Origin: Phycicoccus endophyticus
GTDB lineage: Bacteria > Actinomycetota > Actinomycetes > Actinomycetales > Dermatophilaceae
DNA: 64,000 bases
NCBI RefSeq assembly: GCF_011326735.1
Contig: NZ_JAANCN010000001.1
Coordinates: 1-64,000 of the forward strand
Direction of reading: 5' to 3'
The notes under the pieces were generated by a model, which did not search any database, was not told where the DNA came from, and saw nothing but the letters and a program-made list of their open reading frames with translations. Numbering within the stretch: the first letter of the stretch is position 1; each line of letters begins with the position of its first letter. Positions 17,616-26,583 of this stretch are shown here, piece after piece. Position numbers and translations under genes: made by a program.

Positions 17616-18203
17616 GTGCCGGCCGACCGCGTCCACCTCGTCCGCCACGGCGAGTCGACGTGGAACCTCCAGCGGCGCCTCCAGGGGCAGACCGCCCACC
17701 CGCCGCTCACCGGCCGGGGCCGCGAGCAGGCGGCCCGCGCCGCGGCCACCCTGCGTCGCCTCGTCGCCGGACCGGTACGCCTGCTCTCCAGCGACCTGAT
17801 CCGGGCCCGGCAGACCGCCGACATCCTCGCCGGGACCCTCGGGGTGGAGGTGCACGAGCGCGCGGAGCTGCGCGAGCAGGCGCTCGGGGCGCTCGAAGGG
17901 CGTCTCACCCGCGAGCTGCGGGCGCAGCCGGTGCCCGCGGGCCTGGACGTCACCGAGGTGCGCTGGGGTGGGGGCGAGAGCATCGCCGACGTCCACGCCC
18001 GGGTGGGGCTCCTGCTCGCCGAGGTCGCGCTCTGGCCGGTACCCGACATCGTGCTCGTCACCCACGGCGACACCCTGCGCGTCGCGCTCGCCGTGCTCGA
18101 GGGCCGGGGCCACCGCGAGGTCGCCTGGGAGGTCGTGGGCAACGGGGAGGTGGTCACCCGGTCCCTCGGCAACCCGTTCGGCACACCGGCACCCGGCCGC
18201 TAG
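17616..18203 (+). CDS. Histidine phosphatase family protein (phosphoglycerate mutase-like; possibly alpha-ribazole phosphatase)
   Basis: A 195-residue protein with the catalytic RHGESTWN motif near residue 10, SSDLIRARQTA, the acid/base region and VTHGDTLR. This fold covers CobC (alpha-ribazole-5-phosphate phosphatase) as well as unrelated phosphatases. Divergence from cobQ by only 36 bp favours a CobC role, but nothing in the sequence proves it. The TAG stop at 18201 forms part of the TAGACT -10 box for the ileS leader. Confidence 0.82.
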   Translation: MPADRVHLVRHGESTWNLQRRLQGQTAHPPLTGRGREQAARAAATLRRLVAGPVRLLSSDLIRARQTADILAGTLGVEVHERAELREQALGALEGRLTRELRAQPVPAGLDVTEVRWGGGESIADVHARVGLLLAEVALWPVPDIVLVTHGDTLRVALAVLEGRGHREVAWEVVGNGEVVTRSLGNPFGTPAPGR

Positions 18204-18206
18204 ACT
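18201..18206 (+). promoter_or_regulatory. -10 box of the ileS T-box transcript
   Basis: TAGACT overlapping the upstream stop codon; the predicted RNA start near 18213 is just ahead of the T-box stem I. Confidence 0.5.
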
Positions 18207-18212
18207 CGGCGG

Positions 18213-18425
18213 CACAGGCGTTCGAGCCGTCATCAGCGGCGAGCCTCCGGAAGAACGGGACGGCCCGCCGTCCTCACTAGACCCGGACGTCGGGGTCACG
18301 TCACGACCTGGTGCAAGAGCGGTCGCCCCCGGGCGGCAAGCGAGGTGGTACCGCGGTGGTGCCCGGCCGGTGGGCCGGTGCCGTCGTCCTCGGCCCGAGG
18401 AGCCGACGACCCGCAGGAGCAGCCC
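18213..18425 (+). promoter_or_regulatory. T-box riboswitch sensing tRNA-Ile, ileS leader
   Basis: The leader contains the T-box core GCGAGGTGGTACCGCGG around 18340-18355, with the tRNA-end-binding TGGT at 18346-18349. It also has GCGAGCCTCCGGAAGAACGG after a short first stem whose loop offers ATC at 18232-18234 as an isoleucine specifier. Stem I is far shorter than in Firmicutes, as known for actinobacterial ileS T-boxes that act on translation. A GC-rich hairpin and an AGGAGC ribosome site follow before the ileS ATG. Confidence 0.93.
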
Positions 18426-18428
18426 GAG

Positions 18429-21400
18429 ATGACCTACCCGAAGGTGTCCACGACCGGTGACCACACCGGCGAGGCGTTCGGCGTCCCCGCGAGCCCGCGT
18501 CTGCCGCAGGTGGAGGAGGCCGTCCTCGCGCACTGGGCGGCCGACGGCACCTTCCGCGCCTCGGTCGACCAGCGCGACCCGGGCGAGCGGGGGGAGAACG
18601 AGTTCGTCTTCTACGACGGCCCGCCGTTCGCCAACGGCCTGCCGCACTACGGGCACCTGCTCACCGGCTACGTCAAGGACGTCGTCCCGCGCTACCAGAC
18701 GATGCGCGGCCGGCGGGTCGAGCGCCGCTTCGGCTGGGACACCCACGGCCTGCCCGCCGAGCTGGAGGCGATGCGGCTGAACGGGATCAAGACGACCGAC
18801 GAGATCCTCGAGCTCGGCATCGAGAAGTTCAACGCGGCCTGCCGCGACTCGGTCATGACGTACACCGGCGAGTGGCGCGACTACGTCACCCGGCAGGCGC
18901 GCTGGGTCGACTTCGACCACGACTACCGCACGATGAACCCCGACTACATGGAGTCGGTCATCTGGGCGTTCAAGTCCCTCTACGACAAGGGATGGGTCTA
19001 CCAGGGCTTCCGCGTCCTGCCCTACTGCTGGAACGACGAGACGCCGCTGTCGAACCACGAGCTGCGGATGGACGACGACGTCTACCAGAGCCGGCAGGAC
19101 CCGGCGGTCACCGTCGGCCTCCTGCTCGAGGACACCGGCACCGACCCGGTGCTCGACGGCGCGCACCTGCTCGTGTGGACGACCACGCCGTGGACGCTGC
19201 CGAGCAACCTCGCGGCCATGGTCGGCTCGCAGGTCGAGTACGTCGTCGTCGAGGCACCGGTCCCGGGCACGGACGCCCGCGCGCGCTACGTCCTCGCCGA
19301 GGCCCGGCTGGCGGCCTACGCGCGTGAGCTGGCCGACGACGAGGGCGAGTTCGCCGTCCTCGGGCGCTACCGCGGCGCCGACCTCGTCGGGCGCACCTAC
19401 GTCCCGCCGTTCTCCTACTACGCCGGGCACGAGAACGCCTTCCGCGTCGTGGCCGCCGACGACGCGGTGACGACGACCGACGGCTCCGGGGTCGTGCACA
19501 CCGCCGGCGCGTTCGGCGAGGTCGACAAGGAGGTCACCGACCGGGAGGGCATCGAGGCGGTCATGCCGGTCGGCCGGGACGGCCGGTTCACCGCACCCGT
19601 CACCGACTACGAGGGCGTCCACGTCTTCGACGCCAACGCCCTCGTCATCGACCACCTGCGGGCCGCGACCCGCGGCGAGGGGCCCACCGGGTCGGTCTCG
19701 CCGGGCACGGTGCTCCTGCGGCGCGAGACCTACGAGCACAGCTACCCGCACTGCTGGCGCTGCCGCGAGCCCCTCATCTACAAGGGCGTCGAGTCGTGGT
19801 TCGTCGAGGTCACGGCGTTCAAGGACCGCATGGTCGAGCTGAACCAGCAGATCACCTGGGTGCCCGAGCACGTCAAGGACGGCCAGTTCGGCAAGTGGCT
19901 GGAGAACGCGCGCGACTGGTCGATCACCCGTAACCGGTTCTGGGGCAGCCCGGTGCCGGTGTGGACGTCGGACGACCCGCGCTACCCCCGGGTCGACGTC
20001 TACGGCTCGTTCGCCGAGATCGAGCGCGACTTCGGCGACCTGCCGCGCGACCGGGACGGCAACCCGGACCTGCACCGGCCGTTCGTCGACGAGCTGACCC
20101 GGCCCAACCCCGACGACCCCACCGGGCGCTCGACGATGCGGCGGGTCAGCGACGTGCTCGACGTGTGGTTCGACTCCGGCTCGATGAGCTACGCGCAGGT
20201 GCACTACCCCTTCGAGAACGCCGACTGGTTCGCCGGCACCGAGGACGAGGACGCGCACTTCCCGGCCGACTTCATCGTCGAGTACATCGGCCAGACGCGC
20301 GGCTGGTTCTACACGCTGCACATCCTCGCGACCGCGCTGTTCGACCGGCCTGCCTTCCGCTCGTGCGTCAGCCACGGGATCGTCCTCGGCAACGACGGCC
20401 AGAAGATGAGCAAGTCGCTGCGCAACTACCCGGACGTGCGCGAGGTGTTCGAGCGCGACGGCGCCGACGCCATGCGCTGGTTCCTCATGGCCAGCCCCAT
20501 CCTGCGCGGGGGCAACCTCGTCGTCACCGAGGAGGGCATCCGCGAGGGGGTCCGCCAGGTGATCCTCCCGCTGTGGAACGTCTGGTACTTCTTCTCGCTG
20601 TACGCCAACGCCGCCCGGGGCGGTGCGGGCTACGACGCCCGGTGGTCCACGTCCTCGGAGGACCCGCTCGACCGGTACCTGCTCGCCAAGCTGCACGACC
20701 TCGTCGGCACGGTCACCGGGCAGATGGATGCCTACGACGTGCCGGGTGCGTGCGACTCGGTGCGCTCGTTCGTCGACGTCCTCACCAACTGGTACATCCG
20801 GCGCTCGCGAGAGCGCTTCTGGGACACCGGGTCCGGCTCATCGGATGCGGCCGGTCCGGCGTTCGACACGCTGTACACGGCGCTCGAGGTGCTGACCCGG
20901 CTCGCGGCGCCGCTGCTGCCGCTGGTCACCGAGGAGGTCTGGCGCGGGCTCACCGGCGGTCGGTCCGTGCACCTCGCCGACTGGCCGGACGCCACCGACC
21001 TGCCCGCCGACGACGCCCTCGTCGCCGCGATGGACCAGGTGCGGGCGGTGTGCTCGACCGGCTCCTCGCTGCGCAAGGCCGAGGGGCTGCGGGTGCGGCT
21101 GCCGCTGCGCGAGCTGACCGTCGTCACCGCCGACCCGGCGGGCGTCGAGCCGTTCACCGGCATCGTGCGCGACGAGCTGAACGTCAAGGCGGTCAACTTG
21201 GTCTCTACTACTGAGGCGGAAGAGACAGGTCTTGTGCGGCAGCGCCTCGTCGTAAATGCGCGGGCAGCTGGCCCTCGGCTTGGGCGGGATGTCCAGAAGG
21301 CAATCACCTCGAGCAAGGCTGGTGATTGGTCCGTCGATGCGGATGGTGAGGTTGTCGCAGGTGGGATTCGTCTCAAGACTGGTGAGTTCGACCTCGTGGT

Positions 21401-21797
21401 GGAAGTGGAAGAGCAAGCCTTCTCATTCCGCATAGCTCCCGTCGACGATGTTCCGGGAATCAAGTCCAGCCGCACGGCGTCGCTGCCAGGCGGCGGGTTC
21501 GTCGTCCTCGACACCACGGTGACCCCCGAGCTGGCCCGCGAGGGCCTCGCTCGCGACCTCGTGCGCGCCGTGCAGCAGGCCCGCAAGGACGCCGGCCTGG
21601 ACGTCTCGGACCGGATCCTCCTCGAGGTCTCCGGTGACGGCGAGGTCGAGGCCGCGCTCGAGGCCCACGGCGGCCTCGTCGCGGGGGAGACCCTCGCCGA
21701 GGAGGTCGCGCCACTCGTCACGCCCGACGGCGAGCGCGTCGCCGTCGTCACCGTCGGCGAGGGCCACAAGGCACACGTGCGGGTGACCCGGCGCTGA
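18429..21797 (+). CDS. ileS: Isoleucyl-tRNA synthetase IleS (eukaryotic-like type)
   Basis: A 1122-residue class Ia synthetase. The start [11 protein letters not shown] follows the T-box leader. HIGH-like motif in [15 protein letters not shown]1 editing domain with [18 protein letters not shown] in [13 protein letters not shown]; anticodon-binding domain after about residue 700 and a long C-terminal extension. The length and GLPHYGH form suggest the long, eukaryotic-like class, which is often mupirocin-tolerant (family knowledge, not tested here). Codons from about 21198 to 21490 differ sharply from the rest of the gene (see the separate entry), though the reading frame stays open. Confidence 0.96.
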   Translation: MTYPKVSTTGDHTGEAFGVPASPRLPQVEEAVLAHWAADGTFRASVDQRDPGERGENEFVFYDGPPFANGLPHYGHLLTGYVKDVVPRYQTMRGRRVERRFGWDTHGLPAELEAMRLNGIKTTDEILELGIEKFNAACRDSVMTYTGEWRDYVTRQARWVDFDHDYRTMNPDYMESVIWAFKSLYDKGWVYQGFRVLPYCWNDETPLSNHELRMDDDVYQSRQDPAVTVGLLLEDTGTDPVLDGAHLLVWTTTPWTLPSNLAAMVGSQVEYVVVEAPVPGTDARARYVLAEARLAAYARELADDEGEFAVLGRYRGADLVGRTYVPPFSYYAGHENAFRVVAADDAVTTTDGSGVVHTAGAFGEVDKEVTDREGIEAVMPVGRDGRFTAPVTDYEGVHVFDANALVIDHLRAATRGEGPTGSVSPGTVLLRRETYEHSYPHCWRCREPLIYKGVESWFVEVTAFKDRMVELNQQITWVPEHVKDGQFGKWLENARDWSITRNRFWGSPVPVWTSDDPRYPRVDVYGSFAEIERDFGDLPRDRDGNPDLHRPFVDELTRPNPDDPTGRSTMRRVSDVLDVWFDSGSMSYAQVHYPFENADWFAGTEDEDAHFPADFIVEYIGQTRGWFYTLHILATALFDRPAFRSCVSHGIVLGNDGQKMSKSLRNYPDVREVFERDGADAMRWFLMASPILRGGNLVVTEEGIREGVRQVILPLWNVWYFFSLYANAARGGAGYDARWSTSSEDPLDRYLLAKLHDLVGTVTGQMDAYDVPGACDSVRSFVDVLTNWYIRRSRERFWDTGSGSSDAAGPAFDTLYTALEVLTRLAAPLLPLVTEEVWRGLTGGRSVHLADWPDATDLPADDALVAAMDQVRAVCSTGSSLRKAEGLRVRLPLRELTVVTADPAGVEPFTGIVRDELNVKAVNLVSTTEAEETGLVRQRLVVNARAAGPRLGRDVQKAITSSKAGDWSVDADGEVVAGGIRLKTGEFDLVVEVEEQAFSFRIAPVDDVPGIKSSRTASLPGGGFVVLDTTVTPELAREGLARDLVRAVQQARKDAGLDVSDRILLEVSGDGEVEAALEAHGGLVAGETLAEEVAPLVTPDGERVAVVTVGEGHKAHVRVTRR
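21198..21490 (+). other. Low-GC, atypical-codon patch inside ileS
   Basis: Over 21201-21480 I counted 168 G+C in 280 bases (60%). Flanking 60-base lines of the same gene gave 72% (21601-21660) and 78% (21061-21120). Within the patch about 37 of 90 codons end in A or T, including ACT, GTA, AAT, ATA, CAA and TCA, which are almost absent elsewhere. Both edges are abrupt. It covers residues about 924-1020 of IleS. Confidence 0.9.
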
Positions 21798-21806
21798 CCC
21801 GCCGGC

Positions 21807-22064
21807 TCAGCCCCGGGGAGCCCGTCGGCGCAGCCAGCCGAGCGTGCCCGGCGGCATGCCCTTGAGCTTGGGTACGTCGCCGAGCGGCGCGACGAACAGG
21901 GCGGTGTCCGGCGGGAGGGACCACTTCAGCTCGTGGTAGACCCGCGAGAGGGCCTCCTCGCTCGCGAGGAGGCTGAGGTCGTCCGAGAGCACGCGCAGCT
22001 CCTCCCACGGGCCGACGAGGTCCGCGGGGACCGGGGCGCCGGTCCACGCCACGTACACCGCCAT
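21807..22064 (-). CDS. Small hypothetical protein (85 residues)
   Basis: Starts MAVYVAWTGAPVPADLVG, with ACAGGAGACGCCG as ribosome site, and shows the genome's usual third-position GC bias, so I take it as real. It is soluble in character, with DDLSLLASEEALSRVYHELKW in the middle and a basic tail LRRRAPRG. I recognise no domain. It lies between ileS and folC on the opposite strand. Confidence 0.7.
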   Translation of the reverse strand: MAVYVAWTGAPVPADLVGPWEELRVLSDDLSLLASEEALSRVYHELKWSLPPDTALFVAPLGDVPKLKGMPPGTLGWLRRRAPRG

Positions 22065-22122
22065 CGGCGTCTCCTGTCTCGGGGGAGGACGAGCCTAGTG
22101 GCTCGTGAGCCCGGTGCCCGTG

Positions 22123-22128
22123 GACAAT
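22123..22128 (+). promoter_or_regulatory. Possible -10 box supporting the second GTG start of folC
   Basis: GACAAT lies 6 nt before the GTG at 22135, the spacing seen at other leaderless starts in this window. It deviates from TANNNT at the first base. Confidence 0.4.
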
Positions 22129-22134
22129 GGTGTG

Positions 22135-23526
22135 GTGAGCCCTGCACCCGACGCCGCCCAGCGCGAGGCCGCGCACAACCTCGAGGTGCGCCGGCGGCTG
22201 CGCGAGGCCGAGGAGGCCGTCCTCGGCCGTGCCCCCGAGCACGACCTGCAGCCGTCGCTGGAGCGGATCAGCGCCGTCATGGAGCTGCTCGGCGACCCCC
22301 AGCGCGGTTTCCCCGTCATCCACGTCACGGGCACGAACGGCAAGACGAGCACGGCGCGCATCATCGAGGCGGTGCTCGCCGAGGCCGGGCTCAAGGTCGG
22401 CCGGTTCACCAGCCCCCACCTGCACTCCATGCTCGAGCGGATCGCCGTCGGGGGCCGTCCGGTGGACCCCGAGCGCTTCCTCGCCGCGTACGAGGACGTC
22501 CTGCCGTTCGTCGACGCCGTCGACGCCCGGTCGCAGGCCGCCGGCGGTCCGCGGATGACCTACTTCGAGGTGCTCGTCGCCGTCGCCTACGCGGCCTTCG
22601 CCGACCTTCCCGTCGACGTCGCGGTCGTCGAGGTGGGGATGGGCGGCTCGTGGGACGCGACGAACGTCGTCGAGGCGCCCGTGTCGGTCCTCACCCCCAT
22701 CGACGTCGACCACCGCAGCTTCCTCGGTGACACCCCGGAGGAGATCGCCCGGGAGAAGGCGGGGATCATCAAGACCGACGGGATCGCGGTGCTCGCGCTG
22801 CAGCCGGACCGGGACGCCGCCGAGGTGCTGCTCGAGCGGGCGGCCGAGGTGGGTGCGCGGGCGGTCACCGAGAGCGTCGACTTCGGGGTCCTCGCCCGTG
22901 AGGTCGCCGTCGGCGGCCAGCAGCTCTCGCTGCGCGGGCTGGCCGCGGACTACCCCGACCTCTTCCTGCCGCTGCACGGGGCCCACCAGGCACAGAACGC
23001 GGCCGTCGCGGTCGCGGCCGTCGAGGCGTTCCTCGGCGGGGGCGAGCAGGCCCTGGACCTCGGGCTGCTCCGGGCGGGCCTGGCCCGCGTCGAGTCCCCG
23101 GGCCGGCTCGAGGTGGTCCGCCGCAGCCCGACCGTGCTCGTCGACGCGGCGCACAACCCCGCGGGTGCCCGGGCGCTGCGGGCCGCCCTGGAGGACTCCT
23201 TCGCGTTCGTCAAGCTCGTCGGGGTGCTCGCGGTCATGAAGGACAAGGACGCGGCCGAGATGCTCGAGGCCCTCGAGCCGGTCGTCGACGAGGTCGTCGT
23301 CACCCGCAACAGCTCGCCGCGCTCGATGCGCCCGGCCGAGCTCGGGGAGATCGCCGCCGACATCCTCGGAGAGCACCGGGTCACCGTCGTCGACGACCTG
23401 CCGGACGCGCTCGACCGGGCCGCCGGGCTCGCCGACGAGGGCGGGGTCGGCGGTGGGGTGCTCGCCACCGGGTCGGTGGTCACCGCCGCCGAGGTGCGCA
23501 TGCTGCTCGGCACGACCGACGTCTGA
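22135..23526 (+). CDS. folC: Bifunctional folylpolyglutamate synthase / dihydrofolate synthase FolC
   Basis: A Mur-ligase-family enzyme of 463 residues from this start. Seen: P-loop VIHVTGTNGKTSTARI, FTSPHLHSMLERI, VVEVGMGGSWDATNVV, the DVDHRSFLG loop and the C-terminal ligase domain with LVDAAHNPAGARAL. It adds glutamate to dihydropteroate and to folates. An in-frame GTG at 22105 would add ten residues; I prefer 22135 because a -10-like hexamer lies 6 nt upstream. Confidence 0.93.
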   Translation: MSPAPDAAQREAAHNLEVRRRLREAEEAVLGRAPEHDLQPSLERISAVMELLGDPQRGFPVIHVTGTNGKTSTARIIEAVLAEAGLKVGRFTSPHLHSMLERIAVGGRPVDPERFLAAYEDVLPFVDAVDARSQAAGGPRMTYFEVLVAVAYAAFADLPVDVAVVEVGMGGSWDATNVVEAPVSVLTPIDVDHRSFLGDTPEEIAREKAGIIKTDGIAVLALQPDRDAAEVLLERAAEVGARAVTESVDFGVLAREVAVGGQQLSLRGLAADYPDLFLPLHGAHQAQNAAVAVAAVEAFLGGGEQALDLGLLRAGLARVESPGRLEVVRRSPTVLVDAAHNPAGARALRAALEDSFAFVKLVGVLAVMKDKDAAEMLEALEPVVDEVVVTRNSSPRSMRPAELGEIAADILGEHRVTVVDDLPDALDRAAGLADEGGVGGGVLATGSVVTAAEVRMLLGTTDV

Positions 23527-23532
23527 GCCCGC

Positions 23533-24144
23533 TCACAGCCAGCCGGCGTCGCGCGCGATCCGCACCGCGTCGGCGCGGTTGCGAGCCGTCGTCTTGCCGA
23601 TGACCGAGCTGAGGTGGTTGCGCACCGTGCCCTCGGTCAGGTGCAGGGTGCGGGCGAGCTGGGCGACGGTTGCGCCGCTCGAGGCGGCGCGCAGCACCTC
23701 GGTCTCGCGCGGCGTGAGTGGCGAGTCCCCGAGCGCGACGGAGTCGGCGGCCAGGGCCGGGTCGACGACCCGCAGGCCCGCGTGCACCCGGCGGACGGCG
23801 TCGGCGAGCGCGTGCGCCGGGGTGTCCTTGACGACGAACCCGGAGGCGCCGGCCTGGATCGCCCGCCGCAGGTAGCCGGGCCGTCCGAAGGTCGTCACGA
23901 CGAGGACCCGCACCTCGGGGTGGCGCTCGTGCAGCCGCACGGTGGCCTCGATACCGCCCCCACCGGGCATCTCGACGTCCATGAGGACGACGTCGGGAGC
24001 GCTCTGCGCGACGACCCGCAGCACCTCGTCCCCGCTCTCCGCCTGCCCGACGACGCACAGGTCGGGCTCGAGGTCGAGCAGGGCGGCGAGCGCCCCGCGC
24101 ACGAGCGCCTGGTCGTCGGCGAGGGCGACCCGGATGGGGGTCAT
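23533..24144 (-). CDS. LuxR/NarL-family response regulator (DesR-like)
   Basis: A 203-residue protein. The receiver domain has the acidic pocket in VALADDQALVR, phospho-acceptor Asp in VVLMDVEMPGGGG and the conserved Lys in FVVKDTPAHAL. The LuxR-type HTH has SPLTPRETEVLRAASSG and TEGTVRNHLSSVIGK. It overlaps the histidine kinase gene by 4 nt, so the two form a cognate pair. Targets are unknown; the DesKR resemblance is by architecture only. Confidence 0.9.
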   Translation of the reverse strand: MTPIRVALADDQALVRGALAALLDLEPDLCVVGQAESGDEVLRVVAQSAPDVVLMDVEMPGGGGIEATVRLHERHPEVRVLVVTTFGRPGYLRRAIQAGASGFVVKDTPAHALADAVRRVHAGLRVVDPALAADSVALGDSPLTPRETEVLRAASSGATVAQLARTLHLTEGTVRNHLSSVIGKTTARNRADAVRIARDAGWL

Positions 24145-25316
24145 GCCCCGCCCCCGGCGGCCGGTGTGGAGACGACGAGCTCGAACCCGCTCGGCTCGAG
24201 GCGGCGGGCGCGCACGGTGGCGCCGGCCGTCCGGGCCCGTTCGGCCAGGCCGCGCAGGCCGTGGCCGGCGGCCCGTCCGGCGGCGGAGGCCACGGCACCG
24301 TCGTCGCTGAGGCGCAGGCCGCGCTCGTCGATCGTCACGGTGCAGCGCCGGGCCCCGCTGTGCCGGATGACGTTGGTCACCCCTTCGCGCACGGTCCACG
24401 CGTAGAGCTCGTCGAGGACCGGGTCGATGCCCTCGACGCGCCACGGCAGCTCGGCCTCGATGCCCGCCGAGCCCAGTGCCGCCCGGGCCCGCGCGAGCTC
24501 GGCGGCGAGCGAGATGTCCCGGAAGCCCTCCACGGCCGCCCGGACGTCCCCGAGCGCCTCTCGGGCGAGCGTCTCGACCGCCTCGACCTCGGCACGTGCC
24601 CGGGCGGGGTCGAGGTCGACGAGCCGGGCGGCCAGCTCGGACTTGACCCGGATGACGGTGAGCGAGTGGCCCAGCACGTCGTGCAGGTCGCGCGCCATCC
24701 GGTTGCGCTCCTCCTCGACCGCCAGCCGCGCGTTCTCGCGGCGGGCCTCCTCGAGGTCGCGGGAGCGGCGCAGGGCGAGCATCACCCCCGACACCGCGAC
24801 GACCGCCAGCGCGAGCGCGATGCTCAGGCTGTCGTCGCGCTCCCACGACGGTGCCCGGTGGGCGAGCACCTCGTAGAGGACGATGAGCCCGACCGCGAGC
24901 ACGTAGGGCACCCAGCGGCGGAAGGTCCACAGCCCGGCGATGGCGAGGAAGACCCAGGTGGCCGTCGCGTCCTGGCCGAGGGTCAGCGTCGCGAGCGCGA
25001 CGAGGCCGGCGAGCAGCCCGTAGCGGGCCCGGGCGGCCCACGGGAGCGGGGCCGGGGCCGGCCCCTCGAGGCCGGCGAGGTGCAACGGGCGGGAGCGCAC
25101 GAAGTGCCAGGCGTAGACCGCGGCGAAGGCGAGGACCGCCGCGAGGCCGAGCGCGCCGGGCACGGTGTCCCGCGCCCGCCAGCCGGCGAGCACGGGCTGG
25201 GCGAGGTAGGCCAGCCAGAGCAGGCCGAGCGCGCGGTAGACGGCGACGAGGTCGCGGGGAGCGGGCGGCAGGAGGTCCTCGGCCTCCCGCCTGCTGACCC
25301 ACGGCCACCCCGTCAC
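24141..25316 (-). CDS. Sensor histidine kinase (HisKA_3 / DesK-like)
   Basis: A 391-residue protein from GTG 25316 (VTGWPWVSRREAEDLLPP). About five to six hydrophobic segments lie between residues 30 and 185. Then comes the dimerisation domain with phospho-acceptor His in RNRMARDLHDVLGHSL, and a HATPase_c domain with REGVTNVIRHSG (N box) and a short DDG box followed by GHGLRGLAERA. A CACGCT hexamer lies 7 nt upstream, so it may be leaderless. An ATG 23 codons upstream is possible but lacks support. It probably senses a membrane or lipid-soluble cue. Confidence 0.88.
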   Translation of the reverse strand: MTGWPWVSRREAEDLLPPAPRDLVAVYRALGLLWLAYLAQPVLAGWRARDTVPGALGLAAVLAFAAVYAWHFVRSRPLHLAGLEGPAPAPLPWAARARYGLLAGLVALATLTLGQDATATWVFLAIAGLWTFRRWVPYVLAVGLIVLYEVLAHRAPSWERDDSLSIALALAVVAVSGVMLALRRSRDLEEARRENARLAVEEERNRMARDLHDVLGHSLTVIRVKSELAARLVDLDPARARAEVEAVETLAREALGDVRAAVEGFRDISLAAELARARAALGSAGIEAELPWRVEGIDPVLDELYAWTVREGVTNVIRHSGARRCTVTIDERGLRLSDDGAVASAAGRAAGHGLRGLAERARTAGATVRARRLEPSGFELVVSTPAAGGGA

Positions 25317-25386
25317 GGCCCATAGCGTGGCAGACGGGCCGCCCCGGGTGGGGCCCCGGGACGCACGTCCTGCCCGGCGGGGCACC

Positions 25387-25392
25387 TAGGCT
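25387..25392 (+). promoter_or_regulatory. -10 box of the 25399 gene
   Basis: TAGGCT lies 6 nt before the ATG at 25399; a leaderless start is likely. It is divergent from the kinase gene. Confidence 0.6.
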
Positions 25393-25398
25393 GGCGCC

Positions 25399-25674
25399 AT
25401 GTTCCTGCTCAAGCTGCTCCTGCTCGCCGCGGTGGTGGTGGCCGTCTGGTACGTCGTGCGCGCCGTGCGCTCGACGTCCGCGTCCGGTGAGGTGAGCTTC
25501 GCCCCGGTCGAGACCCTGCCCGCCGAGGCCCGCCAGGTCATCGACGCGGCGCTGGCGCGGGGCGAGACGCTGGCCGCCGCGCGCCACTACCGGGCGGCGA
25601 CCGGTGCCGGCCTCGCCCAGTCGAGGGCGGCCGTGGAGACCTACCGGTGGAAGCAGGGCGGTCCGGCCGCATGA
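25399..25674 (+). CDS. Small membrane-anchored protein with L7/L12-like C-terminal segment
   Basis: A 91-residue protein. Residues 2-22 form one hydrophobic anchor (LLKLLLLAAVVVAVWYVV). Residues about 45-85 (EARQVIDAALARGETLAAARH and then YRAATGAGLAQSRAAVETY) resemble the helical C-terminal fold of ribosomal protein L7/L12. The resemblance is by eye, and the function is unknown. It overlaps the DUF4233 gene by 4 nt (ATGA), so the two are co-translated. Confidence 0.75.
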   Translation: MFLLKLLLLAAVVVAVWYVVRAVRSTSASGEVSFAPVETLPAEARQVIDAALARGETLAAARHYRAATGAGLAQSRAAVETYRWKQGGPAA

Positions 25675-26084
25675 GCGGGCTGCCGCTCTACGGGCGTCAG
25701 GGCCGGCTGACCTTCCGGCTGCTCGCGGTGGCCCTCGGCGGCCAGGCCGTCGTGCTGTTCTTCTTCGCGCTCGTCGCCCGCGCGCTCGCCGTGGCCGACT
25801 CCCGGCCCGCCGACGGCGACCGGCTGCTGTGGGTCGGGGTCGGGCTCGCGGTCCTCGCGCTCCTCGGCGCCGGCCTCATGCGGCGCCCGGTCGGGATCAC
25901 CGTGGGCTGGCTGGTCCAGGCGCTGACCTGGGCGAGCGCGCTGCTCGTCACGGCGATGGTCGGCGTCGCCGTCGTCTTCACGGCCGTGTGGGTGCTGCTC
26001 CTCGTCCAGGGGCTGCGCGCCGACGCCCTCGTGGCCCGGCACGAGGCCCAGGCGGCCGGCAGCACCACACCCGGGGCGGACTAG
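25671..26084 (+). CDS. DUF4233 family membrane protein
   Basis: A 137-residue integral membrane protein with about four hydrophobic segments (residues about 18-40, 55-70, 77-93, 96-115). In Actinobacteria DUF4233 proteins sit between folC and ndk, as here, apart from the inserted two-component pair. Function unknown. I chose ATG 25671 for its overlap with the upstream stop. Confidence 0.82.
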   Translation: MSGLPLYGRQGRLTFRLLAVALGGQAVVLFFFALVARALAVADSRPADGDRLLWVGVGLAVLALLGAGLMRRPVGITVGWLVQALTWASALLVTAMVGVAVVFTAVWVLLLVQGLRADALVARHEAQAAGSTTPGAD

Positions 26085-26087
26085 GCT
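26082..26087 (+). promoter_or_regulatory. -10 box of ndk
   Basis: TAGGCT, 6 nt before the GTG start of ndk; its TAG is the in-frame stop codon of the DUF4233 gene (26082-26084). Confidence 0.6.
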
Positions 26088-26093
26088 GGCGGC

Positions 26094-26516
26094 GTGACCA
26101 GCGAACGCTCACTCGTCCTCGTCAAGCCCGACGGCTTCGCCCGCGGCCTCACCGGTGAGGTGCTGCGCCGGATCGAGGCCAAGGGGTACCGGCTCGTGGC
26201 GCTGTCGGTACTCACGGCATCCCCCGAGATGCTCCACCGGCACTACGCCGAGCACGAGGGCAAGCCGTTCTTCGAGGCGCTCGTGGAGTTCATGTCCTCG
26301 GGCCCGCTGACGGCGGCGGTCATCGAGGGCGAGCGGTGCATCGAGGGATTCCGCTCCCTGGCCGGGGCGACCGACCCCACCCTCGCGCCCCCCGGCTCCA
26401 TCCGCGGTGACCTCGGCCGCGACTGGGGCGAGGGCGTGCAGAAGAACATCGTCCACGGGTCGGACTCCCCGGAGTCGGCGGCCCGCGAGATCGGCATCTG
26501 GTTCCCGCAGCTCTGA
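26094..26516 (+). CDS. ndk: Nucleoside-diphosphate kinase Ndk
   Basis: A 140-residue enzyme starting MTSERSLVLVKPDGFARGL from a GTG codon. The phospho-histidine is in QKNIVHGSDSPESAAREI. It equilibrates nucleoside triphosphates from ATP. Length is normal for the family. The GTG is preceded by a -10 box rather than a ribosome site. Confidence 0.96.
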   Translation: MTSERSLVLVKPDGFARGLTGEVLRRIEAKGYRLVALSVLTASPEMLHRHYAEHEGKPFFEALVEFMSSGPLTAAVIEGERCIEGFRSLAGATDPTLAPPGSIRGDLGRDWGEGVQKNIVHGSDSPESAAREIGIWFPQL

Positions 26517-26570
26517 GCGGGCTCGCGCGCCCCTGCGGCGCGGCACCGACGACACCGGTGGCCGGCGACC

Positions 26571-26576
26571 TAGCCT
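26571..26576 (+). promoter_or_regulatory. -10 box of the mreBCD-mrdA operon
   Basis: TAGCCT, 7 nt before the mreB ATG. Confidence 0.6.
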
Positions 26577-26583
26577 GCTGGCC

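Noticed and set aside
18356-18412. Rho-independent terminator as the T-box output
   Set aside because: There is a GC-rich hairpin but no U run, and the ribosome site lies just downstream; a translational mechanism fits better.
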